A stretch of 16,253 bases of DNA from Omnitrophica bacterium RIFOXYB12_FULL_50_7 (GCA_001804345.1 MHFU01000159.1:1-16253); one strand, 5' to 3'. Shown: positions 1-7,453, numbered from the stretch's first letter. Made by a program: numbers and translations. Notes: generated by a model not told the origin, from the letters alone.

Positions 1-627
1 TTCAGCCCTTCTTTTTTCCCATTGAAAACCGCTCTCCTGGGCGAGCTTAAATCCCGTGTCAATGGCAATACGATCCATCACCAAAACTTTTTTTGACACC
101 AGGTCCAGCAGCGTGCGTATCAAGGCATCCCTTGAGATGACCTTGGTAATAGATGCAAGAGCGCCGAGAGCAATGATATTGGAAACGATCGGTGCTCCCA
201 ACAGTTTAATGGCCTGCAAACTGAAGGGAGCCTTGAAAACACACTTGAATCTTGAGGGAATTTCCTTAACAAGCGTTTCGTCAGCAATCAAAAGTCCGTT
301 GGGGCCCAATAAAAATCCATACTTATCCATCGCTTCCTGGGTCATCGCAAGAAGTATATCAACGTTCATCACTTTGGGATAATCAATTTTTTTCTCGCTG
401 ATAATGATCTCCGCACGGGAAGCGCCCCCGCGTGCTTCAGGGCCGTAGGACTGCGCCATCACAGCCTCTTTCCTGTCATAAATGGACGCCGCTTCGGCAA
501 GGATCCTCCCGGCCAAAATAATCCCCTGTCCTCCCGAGCCGCTTATAACGATCTCGAAACGGCCGGGATCACCGGGGCTCTTTTTGAGAGACGACTTGTA
601 CCTTCTGAATAATTTTAGAATATTCAT
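1..627 (-). CDS. korC: 2-oxoacid:ferredoxin oxidoreductase, gamma subunit (3'-partial)
   Basis: An open frame starts at ATG 627-625 and stays open for 209 codons to the window edge, so the C-terminus is missing. It encodes the gamma subunit of a 2-oxoacid (probably 2-oxoglutarate) ferredoxin oxidoreductase, which with alpha and beta converts a 2-oxoacid plus CoA to acyl-CoA, CO2 and reduced ferredoxin in the cytoplasm. The family signature is visible at about residues 35-40 (GSGGQG), followed by the typical AQSYGPEARGG segment. The start overlaps korB by 59 nt. This is the only ATG before the conserved motif, but the long overlap and the weak ribosome binding site leave some doubt about it. 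The order D-A-B-C supports the call; substrate specificity cannot be read from the sequence. Confidence 0.9.
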   Translation of the reverse strand, partial: MNILKLFRRYKSSLKKSPGDPGRFEIVISGSGGQGIILAGRILAEAASIYDRKEAVMAQSYGPEARGGASRAEIIISEKKIDYPKVMNVDILLAMTQEAMDKYGFLLGPNGLLIADETLVKEIPSRFKCVFKAPFSLQAIKLLGAPIVSNIIALGALASITKVISRDALIRTLLDLVSKKVLVMDRIAIDTGFKLAQESGFQWEKRRAE

Positions 628-1408
628 CCGTGTATTCGGGCCTTTCTGCTGAGTGGATCAATCCAATCGCGAATTTCCCTTCTTTCGCATCCTCGGACAG
701 CATTTGGTATTGCTTCAGGTTCACGGAATGGTCTCTTTGCCACTCCAACATTTTTGAGGGACTGCGAAGACTATTGAACTTGCCATAATAGGTCGGGCAC
801 CCGGTGAGCACCTCGATCACGGAAAAACCGTGGTGCCTGATACCATTCGCGATAAGCTCAGGAAGTTGCAAAGCATGGTAGGTTGTCGAGCGGGCCACAT
901 AGGTCGCCCCGGCGGCTATTGCCAGAGAACATATGTCAAACGGCCGCTCAATGTTCCCGTAAGGAGTGGTCGGCGCAATGGCATTCAGACATGTGAGCGG
1001 CGAACTTTGCCCCCCCGTCATCCCGTAGTTGAAATTATTGAATATCACGACTGTTAGATCAATATTACGACGGGCGGCATGGATAAAGTGATTTCCCCCG
1101 ATCGCAGCAATGTCCCCGTCACCGGCAAGAATGGCCACGTTAAGTTCTGGCTTCGCCATTTTAATCCCGGTTGCGAATGGCAACGCCCTGCCGTGCGCCG
1201 TATGAAGAGTGTCGAAATCGACATATCCCACCGCTCTCGAAGAACATCCGATGCCGGAGACGACCACCATATCATTTTTGTCAATGCCGGCATCAATAAC
1301 CGCCCTCAAAAATGATTGCAAAATAATCCCGTGCCCGCATCCCGCACACCAGATATGGGGAAATTTTTCGATCCTCAAAAAATCTTTGACTTCAGATAAG
1401 GGTTCCAA
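569..1408 (-). CDS. korB: 2-oxoacid:ferredoxin oxidoreductase, beta (TPP-binding) subunit
   Basis: This 279-residue protein is the thiamine-pyrophosphate-binding beta subunit of a 2-oxoacid:ferredoxin oxidoreductase. The N-terminus carries WCAGCGHG at residues 20-27, and the TPP/Mg motif is GDGD at 96-99 with NNFNYGMTGG at 124-133, all standard for KorB-type subunits of this length. The start is a TTG at 1408, chosen because it lies in a 17-nt overlap with the end of korA and places the CxGCGHG motif at the usual distance from the N-terminus; no ATG precedes the motif. The overlaps with korA and korC imply translational coupling. 2-oxoglutarate is the likely substrate by similarity, but pyruvate or another 2-oxoacid is not excluded. 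Confidence 0.92.
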   Translation of the reverse strand: MEPLSEVKDFLRIEKFPHIWCAGCGHGIILQSFLRAVIDAGIDKNDMVVVSGIGCSSRAVGYVDFDTLHTAHGRALPFATGIKMAKPELNVAILAGDGDIAAIGGNHFIHAARRNIDLTVVIFNNFNYGMTGGQSSPLTCLNAIAPTTPYGNIERPFDICSLAIAAGATYVARSTTYHALQLPELIANGIRHHGFSVIEVLTGCPTYYGKFNSLRSPSKMLEWQRDHSVNLKQYQMLSEDAKEGKFAIGLIHSAERPEYTDEYSKIIQKVQVVSQKEPR

Positions 1409-2543
1409 TTTTGTCCAGTATTTCCTTTGGGGTTATCATCGTACCACGGCAAGAGTGGACGCCCGTTACCTTGAAACGCCCGTTAGCAACTCTTTGGACC
1501 TCGTGGACGATCTGGCCTAGATTCATTTCGCAGACAATTACGGTTTTCCCTTTGCCTGCACACGGATCGAAAACGAAATCCGGAAAAGGCCATACCGTTT
1601 TGAGCTTGATCATTCCGATTTTTAATCCCTGACGGCGCGCCTCGGTAACAGCCTCGGCGCAGGATCTGGCCGTCGCACCGTAAGAACAAAGGATCACGGA
1701 AGCCCCTTCCAGGTTTTCCGTATCCGCCAGACAAATTTCCTTGACGCGAGAATAAATTTTTTCGTGTAAACGGGTAAGCAGGGCTTCAGTCGCTTGAGGC
1801 GATTGGGTCGGAAAGCCGTCCAGATCATGGATTAATCCCGTCACATTAAAACGGAACCCTTCCCCAAAATCAGCAATTCGCGGGACATCCGCGGGAGTGC
1901 TCGTCGCAAAAGGAAGGTATTTTCCGTCAGGCTTTTTTTCCGGCCGGGGACGACATGATAATTTCAAACTTCCCTCTTCGGGAAATGTCGCCTTTTCGTA
2001 GAGATGCCCTATCACCTCATCCGCCAGTAAAATAACGGGCGTGCGCAAACTCTCCGAAAAGTTGACGGCCTCGATCGTAAGATCATACATTTCTTTGACT
2101 GAAGACGGCACGAGAACAATAATCGGATGGTCCCCATGCGTTCCCCACCGGGCCTGCATCACATCCCCTTGCGCCGGAGAAGTCGGAAGACCCGTGGAAG
2201 GCCCTCCCCGTTGCACATTCACAATGACACACGGGATCTCACAGAGAGCCGCATACCCGATCAATTCCTGTTTCAGCGAAAAACCCGGGCCTGAGGTTGC
2301 GGTCATGGATTTTATTCCCGCCAAGGAAGCTCCCAGGATCGCGCCCAAGCCAGCGATTTCATCTTCCATTTGCATAAACTTCCCGCCGACTTCCGGAAGT
2401 CTTTTGGAGAGAATTTCAGCAATCTCTGTGGAGGGAGTGATCGGATACCCGGCATAAAAACGCACTCCGGCCGCGATCGCGGCCTCCGCGCACGCTGTAT
2501 TCCCCTGCAGGAATTGTGCTTTTTTTTCTTTTTTCATGTGCAT
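1392..2543 (-). CDS. korA: 2-oxoacid:ferredoxin oxidoreductase, alpha subunit
   Basis: This 383-residue alpha subunit carries the pyrimidine-binding and C-terminal transketolase-like domains. Visible hallmarks are GYPITPSTEIAE near residue 33, MEDEIA near 59, SGPGFSLKQE near 84 and QRGGPSTGLPT near 110, the usual KorA series without a fused gamma domain. Two closely spaced ATGs (2543 and 2537) could start it; a GAAGG stretch five bases before 2543 favours the first. It follows korD after a 137-nt gap and overlaps korB by 17 nt. With korB it forms the catalytic heterodimer that decarboxylates a 2-oxoacid, most probably 2-oxoglutarate, feeding electrons to ferredoxin. Confidence 0.93.
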   Translation of the reverse strand: MHMKKEKKAQFLQGNTACAEAAIAAGVRFYAGYPITPSTEIAEILSKRLPEVGGKFMQMEDEIAGLGAILGASLAGIKSMTATSGPGFSLKQELIGYAALCEIPCVIVNVQRGGPSTGLPTSPAQGDVMQARWGTHGDHPIIVLVPSSVKEMYDLTIEAVNFSESLRTPVILLADEVIGHLYEKATFPEEGSLKLSCRPRPEKKPDGKYLPFATSTPADVPRIADFGEGFRFNVTGLIHDLDGFPTQSPQATEALLTRLHEKIYSRVKEICLADTENLEGASVILCSYGATARSCAEAVTEARRQGLKIGMIKLKTVWPFPDFVFDPCAGKGKTVIVCEMNLGQIVHEVQRVANGRFKVTGVHSCRGTMITPKEILDKIGTLI

Positions 2544-2544
2544 C

Positions 2545-2679
2545 TTAACCTTCGATCCATGTCATGACCCGTGATACTAATTTTTCGATCCCTGAAGCTA
2601 CTTTGGAAAGGGTCGGCCCCAGCATGTAGGCAGGAGTCGATATAAAATACCGCTTATCATGACGATTACCCGGGAAAAA
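2545..2679 (-). other. korD-korA gap, possible small coding remnant
   Basis: The 137 bases between korD and korA are longer than the other junctions in this operon. One minus-strand frame through them reads as plausible protein (PAYMLGPTLSKVASGIEKL at its centre, ending MTWIEG) and stops at 2545, one base before the korA start. That frame extends upstream into korD in another frame and has no well-placed start with a ribosome binding site, so it could be a short unrecognised ORF starting at the internal ATG near 2634, a remnant of a korD C-terminal extension lost by frameshift, or a chance frame. No known family is recognised. Confidence 0.25.
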
Positions 2680-2680
2680 A

Positions 2681-2941
2681 TCATGGCGGGGGTACCTTCT
2701 TCTCCGGATCTTCCTTCGCGCGTTCCACATCCACAGCAAAATCCGGACATCGTATCACGCAAAGCATGCACCGGATACACTGCTCCGGACGATTCACTAA
2801 AGGTAACCCGAAATCATCGGTATCAAATACTTTTTTGGGACAAAAAGCGACGCAGATGCCGCACTTCTTGCACCATTTTTCATGAATGGTTATTTTGGGA
2901 GATGTCTTCGGCGGGTCGGAACTCTTATCTATCTCTGACAT
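2681..2941 (-). CDS. korD: 2x[4Fe-4S] ferredoxin-type delta subunit of 2-oxoacid oxidoreductase
   Basis: This 86-residue protein carries two classical [4Fe-4S] cluster motifs: Cys24, 27, 30 and 34, then Cys55, 58, 61 and 65, each ending in CP. It is the small ferredoxin-like subunit that takes electrons from the KorAB active site towards soluble ferredoxin. It is the first gene of the korDABC cluster. The ATG at 2941 is the only start before the first cluster motif. It lacks a Shine-Dalgarno sequence, and a TATACT box ends three bases upstream, which is too close to act as the -10 for a normal leader. The C-terminus is Pro-rich and ends abruptly before a 137-nt gap. Confidence 0.9.
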   Translation of the reverse strand: MSEIDKSSDPPKTSPKITIHEKWCKKCGICVAFCPKKVFDTDDFGLPLVNRPEQCIRCMLCVIRCPDFAVDVERAKEDPEKKVPPP

Positions 2942-3109
2942 GAGTATAGTTCAAAAATCCTTTGGCAACCGTACGTCGTTAACAGAAGCTGCACTATGGA
3001 CTCGTGATAAAAACAACTGGGGGCATTATCTCTGAAAAGCTATCTTAAAGAAATACTTTTTTCGTTCATGAAATGCGGGAGGATCCTCCATGAATGACGG
3101 AGTAAAGAA

Positions 3110-3193
3110 TCAAACTCCAACGTCTTCGTTCCAAAGCTTGGGGTTCACGGCAATAAAATCCTTCATTATCTTTTTGCACTCCGGAAGATCGCC
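3110..3193 (-). pseudogene. Detached C-terminal segment of the cytosine deaminase gene
   Basis: Downstream of the repeat that ends the deaminase ORF, a different minus-strand frame encodes ECKKIMKDFIAVNPKLWNE followed by DVGV and a TGA at 3112-3110. From memory this matches the last helix of yeast cytosine deaminase Fcy1 (CKKIMKQFI...DWFEDIGE), including the Trp and Asp that close the active site there (Trp152 and Asp155 in yeast). No start codon or ribosome binding site precedes it, and the in-frame TGA just upstream lies inside the repeat. It is best read as the severed 3' end of the neighbouring gene. Confidence 0.7.
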
Positions 3194-3264
3194 TGGCCAT
3201 CATTTAAATTTTATTGGAAGCCAGTGCTGCCCCAATTCGCCTTCGATTTCAATTGAGAATTGGG
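3192..3264 (-). repeat. Double-hairpin repeat, copy A (in the cytosine deaminase gene)
   Basis: A member of the dispersed repeat family also found at 8752-8914 (two copies), 12969-13052 and 14638-14721. Read on the minus strand it has hairpin 1 with CCCCAATTC/GAATTGGGG arms, the GGGGCAG joint, then hairpin 2 with CTGGC/GCCAG arms (3220-3224 with 3193-3197) around an AT-rich loop. It is the most diverged and shortest copy (73 nt). It supplies the stop codon of the truncated deaminase. Confidence 0.7.
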
Positions 3265-3635
3265 GCGAGATTGATCACCTTCACACCGCGCCTCCTGGAA
3301 TAGGCCTCGGAACCTTTGAACGTCGTGTTCTCTCCGATCACAACAACGGGGATTTTATAGAGCAAAATGGCACCCGTACACATGTCACAGGGCGAAAGCG
3401 TTGAATAGATCACGCACTTCTCGTAATCCTTGGCCTTGAGGCGCCCTGCATTCTCCAAGCAATCCATTTCCGCGTGAAGAATGGCCGAACCTTTTTGGAC
3501 CCTGCGATTATGCCCGCGTCCAATAATCTTGCCGTCCCTCACAAGCACAGAACCGATCGGGATCCCGCCTTCGCGCAATCCTTTTCGCGCCTCTTTCACA
3601 GCCTCTTTCATAAAACGCAAATGTTCTTGTTCCAT
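3249..3635 (-). CDS. Fcy1-like cytosine deaminase, C-terminus truncated by a repeat
   Basis: A 128-residue zinc-dependent deaminase of the cytidine deaminase fold. Zinc ligands and the proton shuttle are His54, Glu56 (HAE), Cys83 and Cys86 (SPCDMC). The text GRGHN...QKGSA.LH, LEN.GRL and TLSPCDMCTGAI closely follows yeast cytosine deaminase Fcy1 (158 aa; cytosine to uracil, pyrimidine salvage) as I remember it. The start is ATG 3635, inside a TAATG overlap with the upstream gene's stop, so translation is coupled; upstream in-frame codons belong to that gene. The last residues (about APILN) and the stop come from a repeat insertion, and the natural last helix lies detached at 3110-3193. The missing helix carries substrate-contacting Trp and Asp in the yeast enzyme, so activity is doubtful. 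A guanine or other nucleobase deaminase is possible but less likely. Confidence 0.8.
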   Translation of the reverse strand: MEQEHLRFMKEAVKEARKGLREGGIPIGSVLVRDGKIIGRGHNRRVQKGSAILHAEMDCLENAGRLKAKDYEKCVIYSTLSPCDMCTGAILLYKIPVVVIGENTTFKGSEAYSRRRGVKVINLAPILN

Positions 3636-5386
3636 TAGACGAGCGGCCGCTGCGCCTGCTGAGCTTCGTGCTGTTTCCCGGGCACTCCTCCGCCAAAACT
3701 GTAAGTAAGCCCGAACCAAATAGTTCCTTTCGAATATCGTTTACTCGGATTGGTATCGTTGGCAAGAAAATATTCTGCGCGGGTAAATAGCCCCACACCC
3801 CGAGGCAACGAATAGTTGAGACTGGTCGAGGCATAATAGGTAGGACGGCTTTGTTTGGGGTGCTGCACCTCATAGCCCATCGAAAGCTGGTTTTCCCAAA
3901 AAAGCTTTTTCCCGAGATTCGTGCTTCCGTAGATCCCTCCAGTATTGGAAAAGATTGAGGTGGGATTGAAATAGCCATGATTCATCTGGTCAGCCCAATC
4001 GGAGTAGTAGAAATTATAGAAAAGTTTCAGATAAGGTTTCTGCAATAAACGGTATTCCACCTTGCTAAAGATCGTATTTTGATTATTTTTGTCGCTATAG
4101 TGACTTCGTTTATATTTTGTTGAAAAGAGCCAAAAACGATCTGGCTTTAGGTCAAAGGAAATAGAACCACTGTTGGCAATAATCTTTTCATTCATGGATG
4201 TGATGTCCTCGAAGGTCTCTCGGTCATAGGCTCCATCAAACCGCAAGATATCGTTCGGCTTAAATGTAAGCCAGGTATTGGTCGTAAACGGCGTGAATCC
4301 TTCGGCGCTGTATTTGGCAAGATAGACATAGGAATTGCCCGTCAGATATTCATTCAACCGATGAGTGATGTCGAGACCGCCGCGGTTGCCGTTAAGCGGC
4401 GCTTTCCCCGGCTGGCGGTACAAATACCATTCATAAGCCGCTCCAACGATCGTGGAGTCTCCCACATAGGTGCCTACATGTGCTTTTTCGGCAGCAATAT
4501 AAAGATGGTTCCGGTCATCGGAGAACCGGTTGCCCTGCAACGCATGGGGTTTCTTAATGTCTCTGATCTGATCATAAAGTTCCCCGCCCGCATGACGGTC
4601 CGGGTGCGCGGCCATGAGGGCTTCCGCCGCCGCCAAGGCCAATCCTTCCTGCTCATCCCAGTGATAGGCAAACGCAAGACCTTCCATGGCGTCAGGATTT
4701 CCGGGATGGTCTTTTAAGATCTTCCGATAGCGCTTGATCCCACGCCGGTGATAGCCTTGCCACACACAAATACGCGCGATACCATTCAGGGCATCGACAT
4801 TCTGCGGGTCTATTTTCAGGACCGCATCGTAACTCTTTCTCGCCTTTTCCAGCTTATCATCCCAACTCAACACCTCGGCCTTCCCTAAAAGAGCCTGGAT
4901 ATTATTTGGATCTTTGAAAAGGCCTTTGTCATAAGATTTGAGAGCTTCCTTGTGCTGCCCGTCCCAAGCAAGCGCCTGGGCCAGGCCTAATTCGATCTGC
5001 AAATTCCCAGGATCCAGTTCGAGACCCCGCTGGTACACAGCGATCGCCTGCGTGAGCTGCCCGTTCCACTTATATTGATCCGCAAGTTCTCGAATGATCT
5101 GCTTCTCACGGTCCGGATATTCTTTTCTCACTTTTTCGAAAAGTTCAATCGCCTCACGATGGCGGTCCGCGTAAGTGTAAACTCTCGCCCATTCGATCAA
5201 AAGACCCGGATCGGTCAGAAGCTGTGCTATGATCTCGGTATAGGTCTTAAGAGCATCTCCATATTTTTTCTCTTCAACAAGTTTCCGAGCCTTCCCGAGG
5301 CGGTCGGGTGCTTCTTCCGCGTGTCCCAGAAAAACGAAAGAAAAACACAGGATCAGAAAAAAAACCGGGGCTTTCAGCACTTTCAT
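3635..5386 (-). CDS. TPR-repeat outer-membrane beta-barrel protein, polysaccharide export (YaiO/PgaA-like)
   Basis: A 583-residue exported protein. Residues 1-23 form a signal peptide (MKVLKAPVFFLILCFSFVFL, cleavage near GHA-EE). About residues 30-275 are tandem TPR helices with repeated signatures such as ALKSYDKGL, ALLGKAEVLSWDD and PQNVDALNGIARI. About residues 300-570 are alternating aromatic/polar strands ending FGLTYSF, as in outer-membrane barrels of the YaiO, PgaA and BcsC C-terminal type. Such proteins carry nascent exopolysaccharide through the periplasm (TPR part) and across the outer membrane (barrel). Its ATG overlaps the glycosyltransferase stop by four bases, and its own stop overlaps the deaminase start by one, so it is inside one operon. 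The pairing resembles E. coli yaiP/yaiO; the exported polymer is unknown. Confidence 0.85.
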   Translation of the reverse strand: MKVLKAPVFFLILCFSFVFLGHAEEAPDRLGKARKLVEEKKYGDALKTYTEIIAQLLTDPGLLIEWARVYTYADRHREAIELFEKVRKEYPDREKQIIRELADQYKWNGQLTQAIAVYQRGLELDPGNLQIELGLAQALAWDGQHKEALKSYDKGLFKDPNNIQALLGKAEVLSWDDKLEKARKSYDAVLKIDPQNVDALNGIARICVWQGYHRRGIKRYRKILKDHPGNPDAMEGLAFAYHWDEQEGLALAAAEALMAAHPDRHAGGELYDQIRDIKKPHALQGNRFSDDRNHLYIAAEKAHVGTYVGDSTIVGAAYEWYLYRQPGKAPLNGNRGGLDITHRLNEYLTGNSYVYLAKYSAEGFTPFTTNTWLTFKPNDILRFDGAYDRETFEDITSMNEKIIANSGSISFDLKPDRFWLFSTKYKRSHYSDKNNQNTIFSKVEYRLLQKPYLKLFYNFYYSDWADQMNHGYFNPTSIFSNTGGIYGSTNLGKKLFWENQLSMGYEVQHPKQSRPTYYASTSLNYSLPRGVGLFTRAEYFLANDTNPSKRYSKGTIWFGLTYSFGGGVPGKQHEAQQAQRPLV

Positions 5387-6639
5387 CTATCGCTCCTTTT
5401 TGAAACAACCCAAGATCGTTCTCCGGCAAATTCGTCCCGAATCGCCACAAGATGCACAAAAGTCTTGAACAGGGTATACGCCCAAACAAAAAAACCGTAG
5501 GAAAAATAATCCCAAACCGGGACTCTCGGCCGAGAAGCGTTTTTGAATGCAACGAACGTCTGAAACGGTCCGCTGAACAGGGTGAACACAAGCGCAAATA
5601 TGATATAAGCATCGATCGGCAAAAGAACCTTTCCTGCACGCCACCAAAACGCAAGCAGGACCGGAAAGAGAAGCGAACTGACAACATCATAGACAACGCG
5701 CCACATGAGAAGTGTGGTCCAGAGGAATTTTTGAGCCAGATTCAGATATTTTGTCTGCCATGTCGCCCACTGGTACTTGACAGAACACTGGAACCAGCCC
5801 TGCGACCATCGCTTCCTCTGAAACCAAAGGCTTCCGACCGTCGTAGGCGAAAGTTCCGTCGAAACGATCTCCCGATCATGCACGAAACGATAACCGGCAA
5901 GAATACCGCGCAACGTCGAATCAATGTCTTCGGTCAACATATCTTTATCAAAACGCACCTTCTTAATCACATCGGCTTTCCAGAATCCATTCGACCCTCC
6001 GAAAAGGCTCGTGTCAAAGAGGATAGAACGCGACGGATGGTTCACCCCGTACATGACCTCAAACTCTACACCGACGAGCCCTGCGACGGCACTCGCATCG
6101 GTATTGCGGATCTTGCAAAGCCCTTGACACACATCATATCCTTCATCCAACCACCGCCAGGCCAGAGGGAGACAGTCCGGAGAAACAAGATGGTCTGTGT
6201 CCATAAGACAGATCATTTTCCCGCTCGCAAGATCGATCGCATAATTCAGATTTTCGCTTTTACTCCGGGAACCATAAGCATTCGCGAGAATCAACTCCGG
6301 ATATTGGTACGCCAGTTCGCGGAGCTTAAGTTCGATCGGCACCAAACTCGGCGTATTATAGGCGAGTATCACCTCGATGCCGTTTGCCGGCCGTATCACA
6401 TTGCGCAAAAGATTCAGAAGGGTCGCTTCCACAACAGGGATCTCATTGGGGAGATAGGCGCTGACTATGAATGTGGCTCGGGGGACGGGTTTGTGGCCAG
6501 CCGTCGGAAGCGAAACGAACTTTTTCTTATTAAATACGCTTATCGTATACCAATAGCTGAGCGCCGACTGAAAAATAAAAATCGCGACGATCAAATGATA
6601 GCTGATCGGCAGAATGATTGGCCACCGGTTCCCAAGCAA
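5383..6639 (-). CDS. Membrane glycosyltransferase family 2, processive type (YaiP/PgaC-like)
   Basis: A 418-residue inner-membrane GT2 synthase. Visible motifs are the substrate-binding DTD at 147-149, TEDID at 236-240 (acceptor/catalytic Asp) and QRKRW at 274-278, the QxxRW motif of processive synthases. A transmembrane helix precedes the domain (about 6-30) and several follow (about 305-400). It probably polymerises a nucleotide-sugar at the cytoplasmic face and passes the chain to the downstream barrel protein. The given start is TTG 6639 with no ribosome binding site. The same frame is open for 28 more codons to an ATC at 6723-6721 preceded by GGAG at ideal spacing, and the added residues (TIKEWFKVFEVLLLILVLPA) form another membrane helix, so the true N-terminus probably lies upstream. 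Confidence 0.88.
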   Translation of the reverse strand: MLGNRWPIILPISYHLIVAIFIFQSALSYWYTISVFNKKKFVSLPTAGHKPVPRATFIVSAYLPNEIPVVEATLLNLLRNVIRPANGIEVILAYNTPSLVPIELKLRELAYQYPELILANAYGSRSKSENLNYAIDLASGKMICLMDTDHLVSPDCLPLAWRWLDEGYDVCQGLCKIRNTDASAVAGLVGVEFEVMYGVNHPSRSILFDTSLFGGSNGFWKADVIKKVRFDKDMLTEDIDSTLRGILAGYRFVHDREIVSTELSPTTVGSLWFQRKRWSQGWFQCSVKYQWATWQTKYLNLAQKFLWTTLLMWRVVYDVVSSLLFPVLLAFWWRAGKVLLPIDAYIIFALVFTLFSGPFQTFVAFKNASRPRVPVWDYFSYGFFVWAYTLFKTFVHLVAIRDEFAGERSWVVSKRSDR

Positions 6640-6742
6640 ATAAAAAACAAGCGCCGGCAGGACAAGGATCAGAAGCAGAACTTCGAAGACCTTAAACCAT
6701 TCTTTGATCGTGCGAGATATGATAAATTTTCTCCAGACTTAT

Positions 6743-6946
6743 TTAAACCTTGGCTCCATGCCGGAGAAGGGAGAAAATCTCTTTTTCCATGGCCAGATGC
6801 CTGGCCTCATCCTTCACCAGACGGCTCAAGAGCACAAGAATTTCTTTATCTTCCACTTGGGTTTGCAAATCGCTGTAAATGGCTAGGGCGTTCAGATCTG
6901 CAGCTTTAAGTTGACGCAACCGTTCCAACACCAGGTTCAATTCCAT
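6743..6946 (-). CDS. Small ferritin-like helical protein (second of a pair)
   Basis: A 67-residue, all-helical, Leu-rich protein. The segment ALAIYSDLQTQVEDKE followed by LVKDEARHLAMEKEIFSLL has the rhythm of a two-helix half of a rubrerythrin/ferritin-like bundle, with a DEARH (ExxH) metal-ligand motif. The glutamate usually expected in the preceding helix is not obvious, so a metal site in one chain alone is doubtful; pairing with the upstream 75-residue neighbour could complete a four-helix bundle. It starts at ATG 6946, two bases after the neighbour's stop, and ends about 20 bases before the likely true start of the glycosyltransferase. The role in the polysaccharide operon is unknown. 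Confidence 0.65.
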   Translation of the reverse strand: MELNLVLERLRQLKAADLNALAIYSDLQTQVEDKEILVLLSRLVKDEARHLAMEKEIFSLLRHGAKV

Positions 6947-6947
6947 A

Positions 6948-7175
6948 TCAGTTCTCCGAGAGATTTTTCAGCAGACCCAACACGATCTTTTGATGTTCGA
7001 GCGTATCAGCGTGAATAACAGCGATCAGGCTGCGGATCTTCTGCCTTTTTTCTTCCGATACTTCGCTCATCAAGACATGCGGAGAGACAAGATCCGTCAA
7101 GACACCGGCCATCACCTCTTCCATCTCAGAAGCCCTTCTCAGCTTATCGAGAAGTTCCTCCTTGGCGATTTTCAC
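6948..7175 (-). CDS. Small ferritin-like helical protein (first gene of the polysaccharide operon)
   Basis: A 75-residue helical protein with EMEEVMAGVLTDL in its first helix and HADTLEHQKIVLGLLKNL in its second, giving an ExxH-like motif (LEH) as in ferritin-like two-helix units. It is distantly similar in layout to the 67-residue product that follows. The start is GTG 7175, chosen because GGGAGG lies four to five bases upstream, one of the best ribosome binding sites in the window. It heads a five-gene transcription unit running to 3249. Whether it binds metal, or acts as a helical adaptor for the glycosyltransferase, cannot be decided from sequence. Confidence 0.65.
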   Translation of the reverse strand: MKIAKEELLDKLRRASEMEEVMAGVLTDLVSPHVLMSEVSEEKRQKIRSLIAVIHADTLEHQKIVLGLLKNLSEN

Positions 7176-7330
7176 AAAGCCTCCCTAATTCACTTTAAAA
7201 AAATCGGATGATAATCTACGATGTGCGCCATAATACTCCAACATCTTTTCCGGGAGAAGAATTCTTGTCGGCACGGCAGAGACCCGCTATAATCCCCGTG
7301 TTTTTTCCTGCCTTTTGATCTCATATCTTC
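7176..7330. other. Upstream region of the polysaccharide operon, no gene
   Basis: This stretch holds the leader of the minus-strand operon and a run of seven A residues (T on the coding strand) before the GGGAGG ribosome binding site. I see no convincing -35/-10 pair with proper spacing, no RNA gene and no supported ORF. To the right it meets the tRNA-Gln repeat cluster. Confidence 0.4.
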
Positions 7331-7453
7331 ATTGGGAAATGGTGCCCCGGCCAAAAACCAGCCGGGACTGCGGATGACGGATAGTAGCATAGCAAGAAGC
7401 AGTGGCCGCAAGCAAGTTTGATGTCATAGCCTTTATTGGGGGATGGTGTAACG
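7331..7453 (+). repeat. Direct repeat, upstream copy (tRNA-Gln 5' region)
   Basis: A 123-nt segment repeated at 7877-7999. From about 7352 onward the two copies are identical, including the first 17 bases of tRNA-Gln; the first part differs only around the loop of a CCCCGGC/GCCGGG hairpin whose stem is kept. It also begins with ATTGGG(A/G)(A/G)ATGGTG, a partial echo of the tRNA 5' end. The identity continues after a 32-nt insert (7486-7522 equals 8000-8036), so the duplication spans the tRNA up to its T-loop and is recent. Confidence 0.9.

Noticed and set aside
2945..2950. TATACT as the -10 box of korD
   Set aside because: It ends three bases before the ATG, which would place the transcript start inside the coding region, and no -35 is correctly spaced.
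3064..3096. GGAGGATCCTCC palindrome flanked by TTCATG/CATGAA as an operator
   Set aside because: It lies between the deaminase relic and korD with no promoter elements around it; a chance palindrome cannot be excluded.
3228..3264. Rho-independent terminator of the deaminase gene
   Set aside because: The CCCCAATTC/GAATTGGGG stem has a 19-base loop and no following U-tract on the minus strand; it is explained by repeat copy A.
5452..6909. A 485-codon plus-strand open frame
   Set aside because: It lies antisense to the glycosyltransferase, TPR-barrel start and small ferritin-like genes; its translation is rich in Arg, Lys and Pro with no domain pattern, as expected from an opposite-strand shadow.
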